64,000 bases of DNA, from the NCBI GenBank assembly GCA_963741305.1, contig CAVUHL010000003.1, forward strand, positions 7,688,001 to 7,752,000, given 5' to 3'. Of this stretch, positions 25,166 through 35,539 are shown one piece after another (position 1 is the first letter of the stretch; each line of letters opens with the position of its first letter). Below the pieces are notes generated by a model that saw only the letters and a program-made list of their open reading frames with translations, ran no database searches and had not been told where the DNA came from. Source of the DNA: DATMER01 sp963741305. GTDB lineage: Bacteria > Acidobacteriota > Thermoanaerobaculia > Multivoradales > UBA5704. Both the position numbers and the translations under genes were made by a program.

Positions 25166-28100
25166 CTACTGGCAGGCGCCGTCGATCTTCACCCAGTCCA
25201 CCTTGAAAAAGTCGTCGTCGCCGCCGTAGTTGGCCTTGATCCGGAACCGGACCCGGGTGTTGCTGGCCCGGTAGGCGGAGATGTTGTAGGTCCGCGAGCT
25301 TTCGTACGTGCCGGTGTAGCCGGTCAGGGTCTCCAGAACGGTGTAGGTGGCGCCGCCGTCCTTCGAGATCTCGATGGCCACGGCGTCGTCGGACTCGACC
25401 CCCCGGATGTGGAAGTCGACCGTCAGGGTCGCGGACGCGAAGCTCGAGAGGTTCACCTGTCGCGCCGCGCTCGGCTGGGTGCCGGTGTCGGGGCTATCGC
25501 GCAGGATCATGTAGCCGCTGACCGGCGTGCCCACGGTCACGTTGCCGCTGCTGACGCCAGTCCCCGCGGAGTCGGACTCCACCCAGGCGCCGCTCCAACT
25601 CAGCGTGCCATCGTTGTTCGAGAAGCTGTTGCTGTTGAAGTGGTCCTTGAAGTAGCCCGCCGCGCAGGTCGCGGACGGTTTATAGCCGAAGTCGGCGTCG
25701 GTGCGATTCTGGCCGGCTGTGAGCGCCACGGTCGCGATGTGCGCCGTGCCGGTGCCGTCGAGGTCGTAGGTCTGGGTGTACCCGGACGGCAGCGTGCTCG
25801 AAACCACCTTGACTTTGTAGGTCGCCGCCGCGAGGCCGTTGAAGGAGTAGTTGCCGTCGCCGCTCGTGGTCTGGGTCGCGATGACGGTGCCGCCCGAGTT
25901 GAGCAGCTGGACGGTGATGCCATTGAGACCCGGCTCGCCGCTGTCCTGGACGCCGTCGCCGTCTACGTCCTTCCACACCCGGTTGCCGATCGAGCCGGTC
26001 GTGGACGACGGCGTGCAGCCGGCGTCGAGCTTCACCCAGTCGACCTTGAAGAAGTCGTCGTCGCCGCCGTAGTTCTGGCTGATCCGGAAGCGGATCCTGG
26101 TGTTGCTGGCGATGTAGGACGAGATGTTGTAGGTCCGAGTCTCGACTAGGTTGCCGGTGAGGCCAGTCAGGGTCTCCAGCACGGTATAGGAGGTGCCGCC
26201 GTTCTTGGACACCTCGATGACCACCGCGTCGTCGGTCTCGACGCCGCGGATGTGGAAGCTGACCGTGAGCGTCGCGGACGTGAAGCCCGAGAGGTTCGCT
26301 TGGCGCGCCGCGCTCGGCTGGCTGCCGGTGTCGGGGCTGTCGCGGAAGATCATGTAGCCGCTGACCGGGGTTCCGACGGTTACGTTGCCGCTGCTCACTC
26401 CGGAGCCCGCGGTGTCGGACTCGACCCAGGCGCCGGTCCAGCTCAGCGTGCCGTCGTTGTTCGAGAAGCTGTTGCTGTTGAAATGATCCTTGAAGTAACC
26501 CGCCGTGCACGAGGCCGCGGGACGGTAGCCGAAGTCGATGTTGGCGTTGCTGGCCGCGGCGTTCGTCACGGTCGCGATGTGCGGCGTGCCGGTGCCGTCG
26601 GCGTCGTAGGTCGGGGTGACCCCGGCCGGCAGGGTCGAGGACACGACGCGGACGCTGTAGGTTCCGGGCGCCAGGTTGGTGAAGGAGTAGTTGCCGTTGC
26701 CGGCGGTGACCTGGGTGGCGATGACGGTGCCGCCGCTGTTGAGGAGCTGCACTGTGACGCCGTTGAGTCCGGTTTCGGTGCCGTCCTGCACGCCGTCGCC
26801 GTCGGTGTCGCTCCACACCCGGTCGCCGAGCGAGATCAGCTGGCGGTAGCCGAAGTCGATGATGTCGTAGCTGGTCGTGGCGGTCCCGGTCACGATGTGC
26901 GGCGTGGCGGTGCCGTCGGCATCGTAGGTCGGAGTGAACCCGGCCGGCAGGGTCGAGGACACGACGCGGACGCTGTAGGTTCCGGGCGCCAGATTGGTGA
27001 AGGAGTAGTTGCCGTTGCCGGCGGTGACCTGGGTGGCGATGACGGTGCCGCCGCTGTTGAGGAGCTGCACGGTGACGCCGTTGAGTCCGGTCTCGGCGCC
27101 GTCCTGCACGCCGTCGCCGTCGGCGTCGTTCCACACCCGGTCGCCGATCGAGATCAGCTGGCGGTAGCCGAAGTCGATGTTGGCGTTGCTGGCCGTGGCG
27201 TTGTTGACGGTCGCGATGTGCGGGGTGCCGGTGCCATCGGCGTCGAAGGTCGGGGTTGCCCCGGCTGGCAGGGTCGCGGTCACGATGCGGACGCTGTAGG
27301 TGCCGGCGTCGAGGTTGGTGAAGGAGTAGTTGCCGTTGCCGGCGGTAACCTGGGTGGCGATGACGGTGCCGCCGCTGTTGAGGAGTTGCACGGTGACGCC
27401 GTTGAGGCCGGCTTCGCCGACATCCTGCGCGCCGTCGCCGTCGGCGTCGCTCCACACCCGGTCGCCGAGGCTGATCTTGGGCGTGGCGCGGTAGCCAAAG
27501 TCCACGGTCTCGATGTCGCTGCCGGCGGTCACGGTGACGGAAGCCTGATGCGGCGTGCCGATGCCGTCGCTGTCGAAGGTCGGGTTGAGCCCGGCCGGCA
27601 GGGTGCTGCTTTCAACGCTGACCGTGTAGGTACCCGGCGTGACGCCGGTGAAGGAGTAGTTGCCGTCGCCAGCCGTGACGGTGGTCGCGACGACGTCGCC
27701 GCCGCCGTCGATCAGCCGCACGGTGACGCCGTTGAGGCCGGGCTCGCCGCCGTCCTGGGCGCCGTCGCCGTCGGTGTCGTTCCAGATGCGGTCGCCGACA
27801 CTGCCGGATTCCTGGTAGCCGAAGTCGATGTCGTCGACGGTGTCGCCGGGCTCCAGTGTGACCGTCGCCTCGTTGGGCGTGCCCGTGCCGTCGACGTCGA
27901 AGGTCGGGTTGAAGCCGGCCGGGAGCGTCGAGCTCACGACGCGGACGGTGAAGGTGCCCGGTCCCAGGTTGTCGAACGAGTAAGCGCCGTCGCCGCTCGT
28001 CGTATCCGTGGCCACGACGTTGTCGTCGGCATCGAGAAGCTCGACGGTGACGCCGTTGAGCCCCACTTCGCCACCGTCCTGAACGCCATCGCCGTCGGCA

Positions 28101-29809
28101 TCGTTCCAGACGCGGTCGCCGATGCTCCCCGTGCCGCGGTATCCGAAGTCGTAGCCGAGCTCGTTGTCGCCGTCCACCGTTTTGGTCTGGCTTTCACCGC
28201 CCGCGGTGGTGGAGGTATAGCCGGCGAGGGGGCCGGAAGTGAAGTTGTCGGCCGCCACCTGCACCTCGTAGGTGGCGTTGTCGACGCCAAAGGAATAGTG
28301 GCCGTCCGCGTCGGTGGCCGTGGTGCCGAGCAGGAAGCCGTGGCTGTCGTACAACTCCAGGGTGACTCCCTCGATGCCCTCCTCACCTGGGTCCTGGGAG
28401 CCGTTGCCGTTTTGGTCGAAGAAGACCGTATCGCCCACCAGGAAGGGTCGCAGGGGCACACAGGGCACGCCCGCCTCATCGACGCAGAGCACCCGGAAAG
28501 GGAGCAGCAGCGCGTTGAGGTTGTTCATGTCAACGCCGAGGATATCCAGCTGGTAGGTCCCGGGGGGGATGCTCGGAAGGCTGTAGTCCATCGTGGATGA
28601 GTCGAGCGGGTCGGTCGAGAGCGTGAACCGCTCCCACTCCACGTTACCGGAAGGGTTGTCGTTGGGGAGCACCGGGCCACCGGGAACGCTTAGCTCGTAA
28701 CGCACCGACGGCGGCTTCAGCGAGTAGGTCCCGCTGACCCCGGTCGGGCTTCTATCGTCGGCGGGGCTTCCGGTCCCCTTCGCGCTCTCAGGAAGGGTAT
28801 CCAGGGTGGCCCAGGGAGGCAGGAAGAGCAGCGGGGTATCGGGGTCGTCGGTGTCCGGCTCGGTCCCGTTGAATTTGCCGTGGTCGAAATCCCCGTCCCA
28901 GATGGTGATCTCATCCTGCGACACCGCGACGTCAAAGAAGAAACGGAAGGTGCCGTCGTAGTTTGTGGGCGTGGTACTCGGGTAGGCGGGGTAGACGATC
29001 GAAAGGTCGCTGAGCGCTGTCCATGGCGCGATGTAAGAAAAGGGCCGTGCCACCGGATCGAGCGTCAGCCCGCTCAGCACCGCGGAGGTGCGCACCTTGA
29101 AGGCGTTGAGCGTGACGGTGGTCGGGAGCGAGAGGCTGATCTTGAGGACGTAGAAGTAGTTACCGCTGGGAGACTGGGCGTCGGGACCGGTGGGCACCGT
29201 GAAGTCTCTCCAGGCATTGTCGGGCATGTCAGGGGAGAAGATCGTGGGCGAACCCGGCTCCAGGTCGACCGGCGTCAGGCCGACGCCGTCGGCGTCGGGG
29301 TCGGCGAAGAGCTCATACTCGAACAGGGCGGTCAGGCCGGAGTCCCAATTCGCTTCACCGGAAGGATCGCCGGGCGGGTTGTACTCGCCGCCGTCGCCGT
29401 CGAAGATGCCGATGTCGAACGAAGCCGAGCCCGCGGGCACGGAGATCGCGAGCTCCAGCTCGGGCGGGCTCAGGGTGGCGAAACCGGTACCCGCGATGGC
29501 CAGGAAGCGGCCGTCCGTGGTGGAGCAGGTCGGCAGGCATTTGAGGTCGGCGGTCACCGAAGCCGCAACGGCCGCTCTCGGCTCCTCCCCGCTCTCATCC
29601 GCCGCGCGACGGACGGAATCGGTCTCGCCGCTGGCCTGAGCCTTCATAGCTTCCCGGACTGTTTGCTCTGCGCGCTCGCGCAACGTTTCCTCGATGCTGA
29701 CACGGGCGGGTGCCGTCAGATCGCGGGCCTCCACGGGCGAGAGCCCAAGTCCCAGTACCAACAGCGCGACTCCTCCAAGAATCCCGAAGCCTGACTTCAT
29801 GGACGTCAT
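25166..29809 (-). CDS. Large surface protein with seven SdrD-B repeats
   Basis: A 1547-residue exported protein. A signal peptide (start MTSMKSGFGILGGVALLVLG, cut near VEA) is followed by a beta-rich region of about 430 residues and seven SdrD-B/Cna-B domains. Each domain begins like GDRVWNDADGDGVQDGGE (calcium-binding DxDGDGxxD) and continues GLNGVTVxLL and YSFTNLAPGTYxVRV; most are spaced about 110 residues. Between repeats six and seven and again at the C-terminus is a second module beginning YFKDHFNSNSFSNNDGTLSW. No LPxTG or membrane anchor is seen. AGGAG stands about six bases before the ATG. Likely adhesion or cell-surface structure. Confidence 0.85.
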   Translation of the reverse strand: MTSMKSGFGILGGVALLVLGLGLSPVEARDLTAPARVSIEETLRERAEQTVREAMKAQASGETDSVRRAADESGEEPRAAVAASVTADLKCLPTCSTTDGRFLAIAGTGFATLSPPELELAISVPAGSASFDIGIFDGDGGEYNPPGDPSGEANWDSGLTALFEYELFADPDADGVGLTPVDLEPGSPTIFSPDMPDNAWRDFTVPTGPDAQSPSGNYFYVLKISLSLPTTVTLNAFKVRTSAVLSGLTLDPVARPFSYIAPWTALSDLSIVYPAYPSTTPTNYDGTFRFFFDVAVSQDEITIWDGDFDHGKFNGTEPDTDDPDTPLLFLPPWATLDTLPESAKGTGSPADDRSPTGVSGTYSLKPPSVRYELSVPGGPVLPNDNPSGNVEWERFTLSTDPLDSSTMDYSLPSIPPGTYQLDILGVDMNNLNALLLPFRVLCVDEAGVPCVPLRPFLVGDTVFFDQNGNGSQDPGEEGIEGVTLELYDSHGFLLGTTATDADGHYSFGVDNATYEVQVAADNFTSGPLAGYTSTTAGGESQTKTVDGDNELGYDFGYRGTGSIGDRVWNDADGDGVQDGGEVGLNGVTVELLDADDNVVATDTTSGDGAYSFDNLGPGTFTVRVVSSTLPAGFNPTFDVDGTGTPNEATVTLEPGDTVDDIDFGYQESGSVGDRIWNDTDGDGAQDGGEPGLNGVTVRLIDGGGDVVATTVTAGDGNYSFTGVTPGTYTVSVESSTLPAGLNPTFDSDGIGTPHQASVTVTAGSDIETVDFGYRATPKISLGDRVWSDADGDGAQDVGEAGLNGVTVQLLNSGGTVIATQVTAGNGNYSFTNLDAGTYSVRIVTATLPAGATPTFDADGTGTPHIATVNNATASNANIDFGYRQLISIGDRVWNDADGDGVQDGAETGLNGVTVQLLNSGGTVIATQVTAGNGNYSFTNLAPGTYSVRVVSSTLPAGFTPTYDADGTATPHIVTGTATTSYDIIDFGYRQLISLGDRVWSDTDGDGVQDGTETGLNGVTVQLLNSGGTVIATQVTAGNGNYSFTNLAPGTYSVRVVSSTLPAGVTPTYDADGTGTPHIATVTNAAASNANIDFGYRPAASCTAGYFKDHFNSNSFSNNDGTLSWTGAWVESDTAGSGVSSGNVTVGTPVSGYMIFRDSPDTGSQPSAARQANLSGFTSATLTVSFHIRGVETDDAVVIEVSKNGGTSYTVLETLTGLTGNLVETRTYNISSYIASNTRIRFRISQNYGGDDDFFKVDWVKLDAGCTPSSTTGSIGNRVWKDVDGDGVQDSGEPGLNGITVQLLNSGGTVIATQTTSGDGNYSFNGLAAATYKVKVVSSTLPSGYTQTYDLDGTGTAHIATVALTAGQNRTDADFGYKPSATCAAGYFKDHFNSNSFSNNDGTLSWSGAWVESDSAGTGVSSGNVTVGTPVSGYMILRDSPDTGTQPSAARQVNLSSFASATLTVDFHIRGVESDDAVAIEISKDGGATYTVLETLTGYTGTYESSRTYNISAYRASNTRVRFRIKANYGGDDDFFKVDWVKIDGACQ
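25590..28140 (-). repeat. Near-identical coding repeats of the SdrD-B protein
   Basis: Within the gene the SdrD-B units and the two YFKDHFN modules are conserved at DNA level, with long runs shared among units, for example the stretch around 26641-26830 versus 26941-27130. This suggests recent duplication or recombination rather than ancient domain shuffling, and predicts copy-number variation between strains. Confidence 0.75.
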
Positions 29810-29916
29810 GACAATCTCCTCTTTCCCCGATAAGGCTGGGTGTAGAGGACAAGTGTGCCGGCCGATCGTCAGGAGATCGTCAGGACTGCAAGTGCGCAGG
29901 TATCAGGACGCTGGTA

Positions 29917-32148
29917 TCAGGAGGGAAGAGGGGTGTGCTCGGAGCGGTCCTCTTCGAGGCTCAGGGCCGGCGGGACCTCCACGGAGAGGCGGAAGGCGCG
30001 GTCGGCGGCCATCTTCAGGTAGGCGACGGTGCGGTCCCAGGCTCCGGCCCGGGCATAGTGGTAGGCCAGGAGCTCGCAGTGCGCCTCCCGGTCCTCGGGG
30101 GAGTGCTGCTCCAGGGTCTCGGCCACCTGGCGGTGGATCACCCGCCGGCGGGTCCGGTTGAGGGAGTCGTAGACCGTGCGGCGCACGATCTCGTGCGAGA
30201 ACTCGAAGATTCCGCGGCGGGCGCCGCTCGCCCAGAGCACGATGTCGCGCTCACGCCGGCTGGCGTGCCACTGGCTCGTGGCGTGCCGCACCAGCCAGCG
30301 GTCGAGCAGGACCTCCAGGCCGCACTCCACCACCGAAATGTGCTCGCGCTCGACCTCGCGGAGCAGCACGGCGTCGAAGCCGTGGCCGAGGACCGAGGCC
30401 AGGGTCACCAGACGCCGGGTCGAGGTGGGCAGGCGGCTGATGCGGCGCAGGATGATTTCCCTGAGGGTCGCCGTCTCCGGCAGGCGGACGCGGTCCAGCC
30501 GCGAGGTGGCGGTCCAGCCGCCGTGCGCCGAGCGCACCAGGATGCCCTCGTCGGCCAGCAGGTTGGTCAGCTCGGCGATGGCGAGGGGGAGCCCCTGGGT
30601 GTAGCGGAGGTAGAGCTTCGCGAGCTCGCCAGACTCGCGCTCGCCCATCAGGCGGCGGGCGATCTGCCGTACCGAACCCTCCTCCAGCCGGTCGAGGAAG
30701 ATCTGATTGACTTCCGCGCGCCCTTTCTGCGCCTCGGGCCGCAGGTGGCCGAGCGGATCGACCGCCTCGGCCCGCCAGCCGGTGGCCGCGGTAGCCAGGA
30801 TCCAGACCGGCGCCGACGACAAACGGGGCAGCAGCCTTTCGAGCAGGCTGAGGGTGGTGCGGTCGGCGAGGTGCAGGTCGTCGAGCAGCAGCAGCACCGG
30901 CCTGGCGGAGCGCCGCCCGGCGATCTGGGTCAGGCGGCGCAGCACCTGCCAGACGGCGTCGGCGAGGCGCTCCCGTGCCGCGGAGTCTCCCGGGGCCTTG
31001 GAGGGAGAGGGCAGCTCGTCGAGCTCTGGCAGCAGCCGGGCGAGCTCGGACACCAGCTCGCGAGGCGCGCCCGTCAAAGCCAGGCGCGCGGCCTCGACCT
31101 CCCCGGCCTCCTCGCGCAGCCCGTTGCGGAGGGCGTCGCGGATCGGCTGGTAGGGGACCTCGGGCTCGAACCCCTGGCAGCGCGCCAGCAGCACGGCGCC
31201 GGCGGACTTCTCCGCCTCGTTGAGGAAGGTTTTGGCCAGGCGGCTCTTGCCTACGCCGGGCTCGCCTTCGAGCAGGGTGAAGGCGCCGCTGCCGCGCTGG
31301 ACCGCGGCCCAGGTGCGCCGCAGCAGGACGAGCTCCCGGTCGCGGCCGACCAGAGGGATGATCGGCCCCACCGGCTCCACTCCTTCGCCGCGCTCGCCCG
31401 CCACCTGCTCCTCCTGGAGGATCGAGCGGTAGAGGGCGTGCGTTTCCTCCTCGGGCTCGACGCCGAGCTCCCGCTCGAGGAGGTTGCGCAGATCCTCATA
31501 CTGGGAGAGGGCCCGGCCGCGGCGGCCGGACAGGCTGTAGAGGCTCATGAGCTGGCGGTGGGCCTCTTCGGCCAGGGGATCGAGGGCGAGCAGGCGCTGC
31601 GCGTGCTGGATCGCCAGGCGGTGGTCGCCGCGCTCGCGGTGGTGGGCGATGAGCGTCCGCAGGGCCTGGATCGCCCCTTCGCGCAGGCGCTCCCGCTGCT
31701 CCGCGATCCAGTCCTCCAGCTCGGCGCCCGCCCGCACGGGGCTGCCGTTGAGGAAGTCGCCGTGGTAGAGCCGGACGGCCTGGGCGAGCAGGTGCGGCGC
31801 GTCCTCTTCCATGCCGCGGCGCAGGGTCGCCTCGAAATCCTCGGCGTCAACCCGGACCTCGGGGTCCCGGGTGAACGTGACCGCCTGGTGAGTGGAGGCG
31901 ATCGGTCCAGCCGGGGCCAGCGTCGAGCGCAGGTTGTAGAGGGCCTGGCGCAGGCTGCTGCGGGCGCTGCTCGGCTCGTGCTCCGGCCAGAACAGGGCGG
32001 CCAGGCGCTCCCGCCCCCGGGGGACCCCCCGGGGCATGACGAGGTAGGAGAGGAGGCCCCGGACCTTCTGGGACTCGAAGCCGTTGACCGCCTGGCCGTC
32101 CACCCGCACCTCGAAACCGCCGAGCAGGCGGATCTCTACTTTGGGCAC
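29917..32148 (-). CDS. SARP/BTAD-type regulator with AAA ATPase domain
   Basis: A 743-residue AfsR/DnrI-like transcription regulator. Residues 1-95 form an OmpR-type winged helix (VEIRLLGGFEVRVDG...LRQALYNLRSTL), 100-245 the bacterial transcriptional activation domain (YHGDFLNG, LDPLAEEAHRQLMSLYSLSG), and from about 280 a STAND-type NTPase with P-loop GEPGVGKSRLAKTF. It ends without an obvious long TPR tail. GTG start at 32148; a TAGAAT box on the minus strand (32160-32155) ends six bases before it, so a leaderless message is inferred. Its targets are unknown; the secreted SdrD-B protein is the nearest gene downstream. Confidence 0.85.
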   Translation of the reverse strand: MPKVEIRLLGGFEVRVDGQAVNGFESQKVRGLLSYLVMPRGVPRGRERLAALFWPEHEPSSARSSLRQALYNLRSTLAPAGPIASTHQAVTFTRDPEVRVDAEDFEATLRRGMEEDAPHLLAQAVRLYHGDFLNGSPVRAGAELEDWIAEQRERLREGAIQALRTLIAHHRERGDHRLAIQHAQRLLALDPLAEEAHRQLMSLYSLSGRRGRALSQYEDLRNLLERELGVEPEEETHALYRSILQEEQVAGERGEGVEPVGPIIPLVGRDRELVLLRRTWAAVQRGSGAFTLLEGEPGVGKSRLAKTFLNEAEKSAGAVLLARCQGFEPEVPYQPIRDALRNGLREEAGEVEAARLALTGAPRELVSELARLLPELDELPSPSKAPGDSAARERLADAVWQVLRRLTQIAGRRSARPVLLLLDDLHLADRTTLSLLERLLPRLSSAPVWILATAATGWRAEAVDPLGHLRPEAQKGRAEVNQIFLDRLEEGSVRQIARRLMGERESGELAKLYLRYTQGLPLAIAELTNLLADEGILVRSAHGGWTATSRLDRVRLPETATLREIILRRISRLPTSTRRLVTLASVLGHGFDAVLLREVEREHISVVECGLEVLLDRWLVRHATSQWHASRRERDIVLWASGARRGIFEFSHEIVRRTVYDSLNRTRRRVIHRQVAETLEQHSPEDREAHCELLAYHYARAGAWDRTVAYLKMAADRAFRLSVEVPPALSLEEDRSEHTPLPS

Positions 32149-32154
32149 AGCGCC

Positions 32155-32183
32155 ATTCTAACCCCTTGACAGAAATTTGCCAT
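32155..32183 (-). promoter_or_regulatory. Promoter of the SARP-type regulator, overlapping the groES promoter
   Basis: ATGGCA (32183-32178), 17 bases, TAGAAT (32160-32155) on the minus strand. The spacer contains the groES -35 hexamer of the opposite strand, so the two promoters overlap head to head and polymerase binding at one should exclude the other. Confidence 0.5.
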
Positions 32184-32194
32184 CTTCCTACACT
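32166..32194 (+). promoter_or_regulatory. groESL promoter
   Basis: TTGACA at 32166-32171, a 17-base spacer and TACACT at 32189-32194 give a near-consensus housekeeping sigma promoter. The CIRCE operator starts two bases after the -10. Confidence 0.85.
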
Positions 32195-32195
32195 G

Positions 32196-32222
32196 TTAGC
32201 AGTCATCGAGGGCGAGTGCTAA
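32196..32222 (+). promoter_or_regulatory. CIRCE operator (HrcA site)
   Basis: TTAGCAGTC, nine bases, GAGTGCTAA: the CIRCE inverted repeat with one mismatch in the left arm. It covers the transcription start region of groES, so HrcA repression with heat induction is expected from the known family. hrcA itself is not in the window. Confidence 0.93.
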
Positions 32223-32286
32223 CAACCCGCCGCTCTGTGACACTCCCCATCCAATTCGGATTGCGACCATAAGGAGGTACAAAGCC

Positions 32287-32586
32287 GTGAACATCCGTCC
32301 GCTACACGATCGTGTCCTGGTGAAGCGCATTGAGTTGCAGGAGCAGGTGCGGGGCGGGATCATCATCCCGGATACCGCCAAGGAGAAGCCGCAGGAGGCC
32401 GAGGTCGTTGCCATCGGCCCGGGCAAGCTGTCCGACGAGGGGAAGCGCACGCCGCTGGAAGTCCAGCCGGGCGACCGCGTCCTGATGGGCAAGTACTCGG
32501 GCAGCGAGATCAAGATCGACGACACGGATTACGTGATCTGCCGCGAGGACGAGATCCTGGCCGTGATCGGCAACGGGAACAAGTAA
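32287..32586 (+). CDS. groES: Co-chaperonin GroES
   Basis: A 99-residue GroES subunit that caps GroEL during ATP-driven folding. MNIRPLHDRVLVKRI at the start, mobile-loop region EQVRGGIIIPDTAKEKPQ and the C-terminal YVICREDEILAVI are diagnostic. GTG start with AAGGAGGT eight bases upstream. groEL follows after 43 bases. Confidence 0.98.
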   Translation: MNIRPLHDRVLVKRIELQEQVRGGIIIPDTAKEKPQEAEVVAIGPGKLSDEGKRTPLEVQPGDRVLMGKYSGSEIKIDDTDYVICREDEILAVIGNGNK

Positions 32587-32629
32587 GTCCTTCGCCAACG
32601 ATATTCAGTAAATTCAGGAGGTCAGAGAC

Positions 32630-34276
<1,647 letters not shown>

Positions 34277-34287
34277 GAGGAAGGGCT

Positions 34288-34314
34288 CCCTCTCCCCCGG
34301 CACGGGGGAGAGGG
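34288..34314. terminator. Perfect hairpin after groEL
   Basis: CCCTCTCCCCCG and CGGGGGAGAGGG form a 12-base perfect stem closing GCA, 11 bases after the groEL stop. No T-run. It shares the CCCTCTCCC word with the other palindromic elements in the window. Confidence 0.55.
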
Positions 34315-34410
34315 CTGGGGAGAGGGGGGATGGGATCAACTTCGTTTCGGCCGGTTTCCGCGAGGGGGCCGGCCGTTCGTGTTTCTAGCCGTTCGTGTTT
34401 CTGAAAAGAT

Positions 34411-34443
34411 AAAAAAAGAGGCCGCCCTCCTGCGAGAGCGGCC
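34411..34443 (-). terminator. Orphan Rho-independent terminator on the minus strand
   Basis: Read on the minus strand, GGCCGCTCTC-GCAG-GAGGGCGGCC is a ten-base stem (one G-U) with a tetraloop, followed directly by TCTTTTTTT. This is the cleanest intrinsic terminator shape in the region, yet there is no minus-strand protein gene upstream of it. Confidence 0.75.
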
Positions 34444-34509
34444 GAGCGGCAATTCAGACTGGCCCTGAGCAAGGGTCTTGCCAGGAACCTAAATGTATGA
34501 AAACAAAAG
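34411..34509 (-). ncRNA. Candidate small RNA ending at the orphan terminator
   Basis: A minus-strand promoter-like pair, TTGACC (34544-34539) and TTTAGT (34521-34516) with 17 bases between, would start a transcript near 34509 that ends at the terminator, about 100 nt. It contains a further hairpin (CTGGC...GCCAG). The -10 is weak; without the orphan terminator I would not call it. Confidence 0.3.
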
Positions 34510-34678
34510 ATCGGCACTAAAAACGCCATCCTGGAATGGGTCAACGGTTGACCCTTTTGGTTTGATGTTTGACCCAGGCTTGGCTCAGGCTTTGACCCGG
34601 CGGGGTCCGGAGCAGCTAACCCCTACCCTTGCAAGATTTGAATGGACGCGCGGGCGGGAGTGCGTTACCATTTCCGTC

Positions 34679-35539
34679 ATGTACAAAGCAGTTTGGCTGT
34701 ATTTCGGGGCTTTGCTCCTAGGAGCGGCTCTGACTACGGCCCAGGGTGTAGTACCCCCCGCTAGCGCTGCAAGCGCATCCGGTTACCGGCTTGGCCCGAA
34801 GGACCTCATCGAGATTCGTGTCCTGGAGCTGCCGGAGCTGGCGAGCGTCGAGCGCCGCGTCTCGGAGAAGGGCACGATCAACCTGCCCTTCCTCGGCGAG
34901 GTCGCCGCGGCCGGCCTGACCGATGCCGAGCTGGCGGCCCGCATCAAGACGGAGCTGGAGCGGGAAATGCTGCAGCGCGCCTCGGTCGCCATACAGGTGC
35001 GCGAGTTCCGCGCCCGCCCGATCGCGGTGATCGGCGCGGTGCAGCGGCCCGGCAACCTGGATTTCGCCGGCCGCTGGACCCTGCTGGAGGCGATCACCGC
35101 CGCCGGGGGCTTGAGCGACAGCCACGGCCGGACGGCCTACATCCTGCGCCACGCGGACAACGGCCTCTCCGATCAGATCGCGATCGACCTGGACGACCTG
35201 TTCGTCCGTGCCGATCCGCGCATGAACATCCCGATCTTCCCAAACGACCTGATCAACATCCCGATCACCCTGGAAGTGACGATCTACTTCCTCGGCGAGG
35301 TTGCCCAGCCGGGGGCGTTGACCTTCAAGAGCACCGAGAGGATCACGGTACTGACCGCCGTGTCCCGCGCCGGCGGCCTGACCGACCGCGCCGCGCGCAA
35401 GATCCTGATCCGGCGCGAGGACGCGTCCGGCAAGCCGCAGGAGATCGAGGTCGACTACAAGCGCCTCGTCGCTGGCAAGGATCCGGACATCCAACTCCGG
35501 GCCGGCGACGTAGTGGTGGTAAAGGAGTCCTTCTTTTGA
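34679..35539 (+). CDS. Wza-like polysaccharide export protein
   Basis: A 286-residue exported protein of the outer-membrane polysaccharide export family. Signal peptide about 1-32 (KAVWLYFGALLLGAALTTAQG), a polysaccharide export domain (YRLGPKDLIEIRVLELPEL...INLPFLGEVAAAGLTDAELAARI, quoted in part) and two SLBB-type regions (PIAVIGAVQRPGNLDF; IYFLGEVAQPGALTF). It lacks the lipobox Cys of E. coli Wza. The ATG at 34679 is chosen because it gives the signal peptide. First gene of a four- or five-gene operon with the tyrosine kinase and phosphatase. Confidence 0.9.
   Translation: MYKAVWLYFGALLLGAALTTAQGVVPPASAASASGYRLGPKDLIEIRVLELPELASVERRVSEKGTINLPFLGEVAAAGLTDAELAARIKTELEREMLQRASVAIQVREFRARPIAVIGAVQRPGNLDFAGRWTLLEAITAAGGLSDSHGRTAYILRHADNGLSDQIAIDLDDLFVRADPRMNIPIFPNDLINIPITLEVTIYFLGEVAQPGALTFKSTERITVLTAVSRAGGLTDRAARKILIRREDASGKPQEIEVDYKRLVAGKDPDIQLRAGDVVVVKESFF

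Larger units (their letters stand above)
34277..34678. other. Complex intergenic region downstream of groEL
   Basis: 402 bases without a supported protein gene. In order it holds a perfect CCCTCTCCCCCG hairpin (34288-34314), a tandem duplication of a 16-base unit GCCGTTCGTGTTTCT(A/G) (34372-34403), a strong terminator pointing left (34411-34443), a possible minus-strand small RNA, a GGGTCAACGGTTGACCC palindrome (34538-34554) and TTTGACCC words spaced 21 and 23 bases. Confidence 0.7.

Noticed and set aside
25590..28140. CRISPR-like regular repeats
   Set aside because: The repeats are about 300 bases long, in frame and encode SdrD-B domains.
26252..28600. Long plus-strand frame opposite the SdrD-B repeats
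   Set aside because: Reverse complement of the coding repeats. Its VAEGDHV-like periodicity simply mirrors the SdrD-B units.
29935..32169. 744-codon plus-strand frame opposite the SARP regulator
   Set aside because: High-GC shadow; the minus strand carries winged-helix, BTAD and P-loop motifs.
34372..34403. Tandem 16-base duplication after groEL
   Set aside because: A simple duplication with two copies only and no recognisable function; noted in the regional entry but not promoted to a finding.
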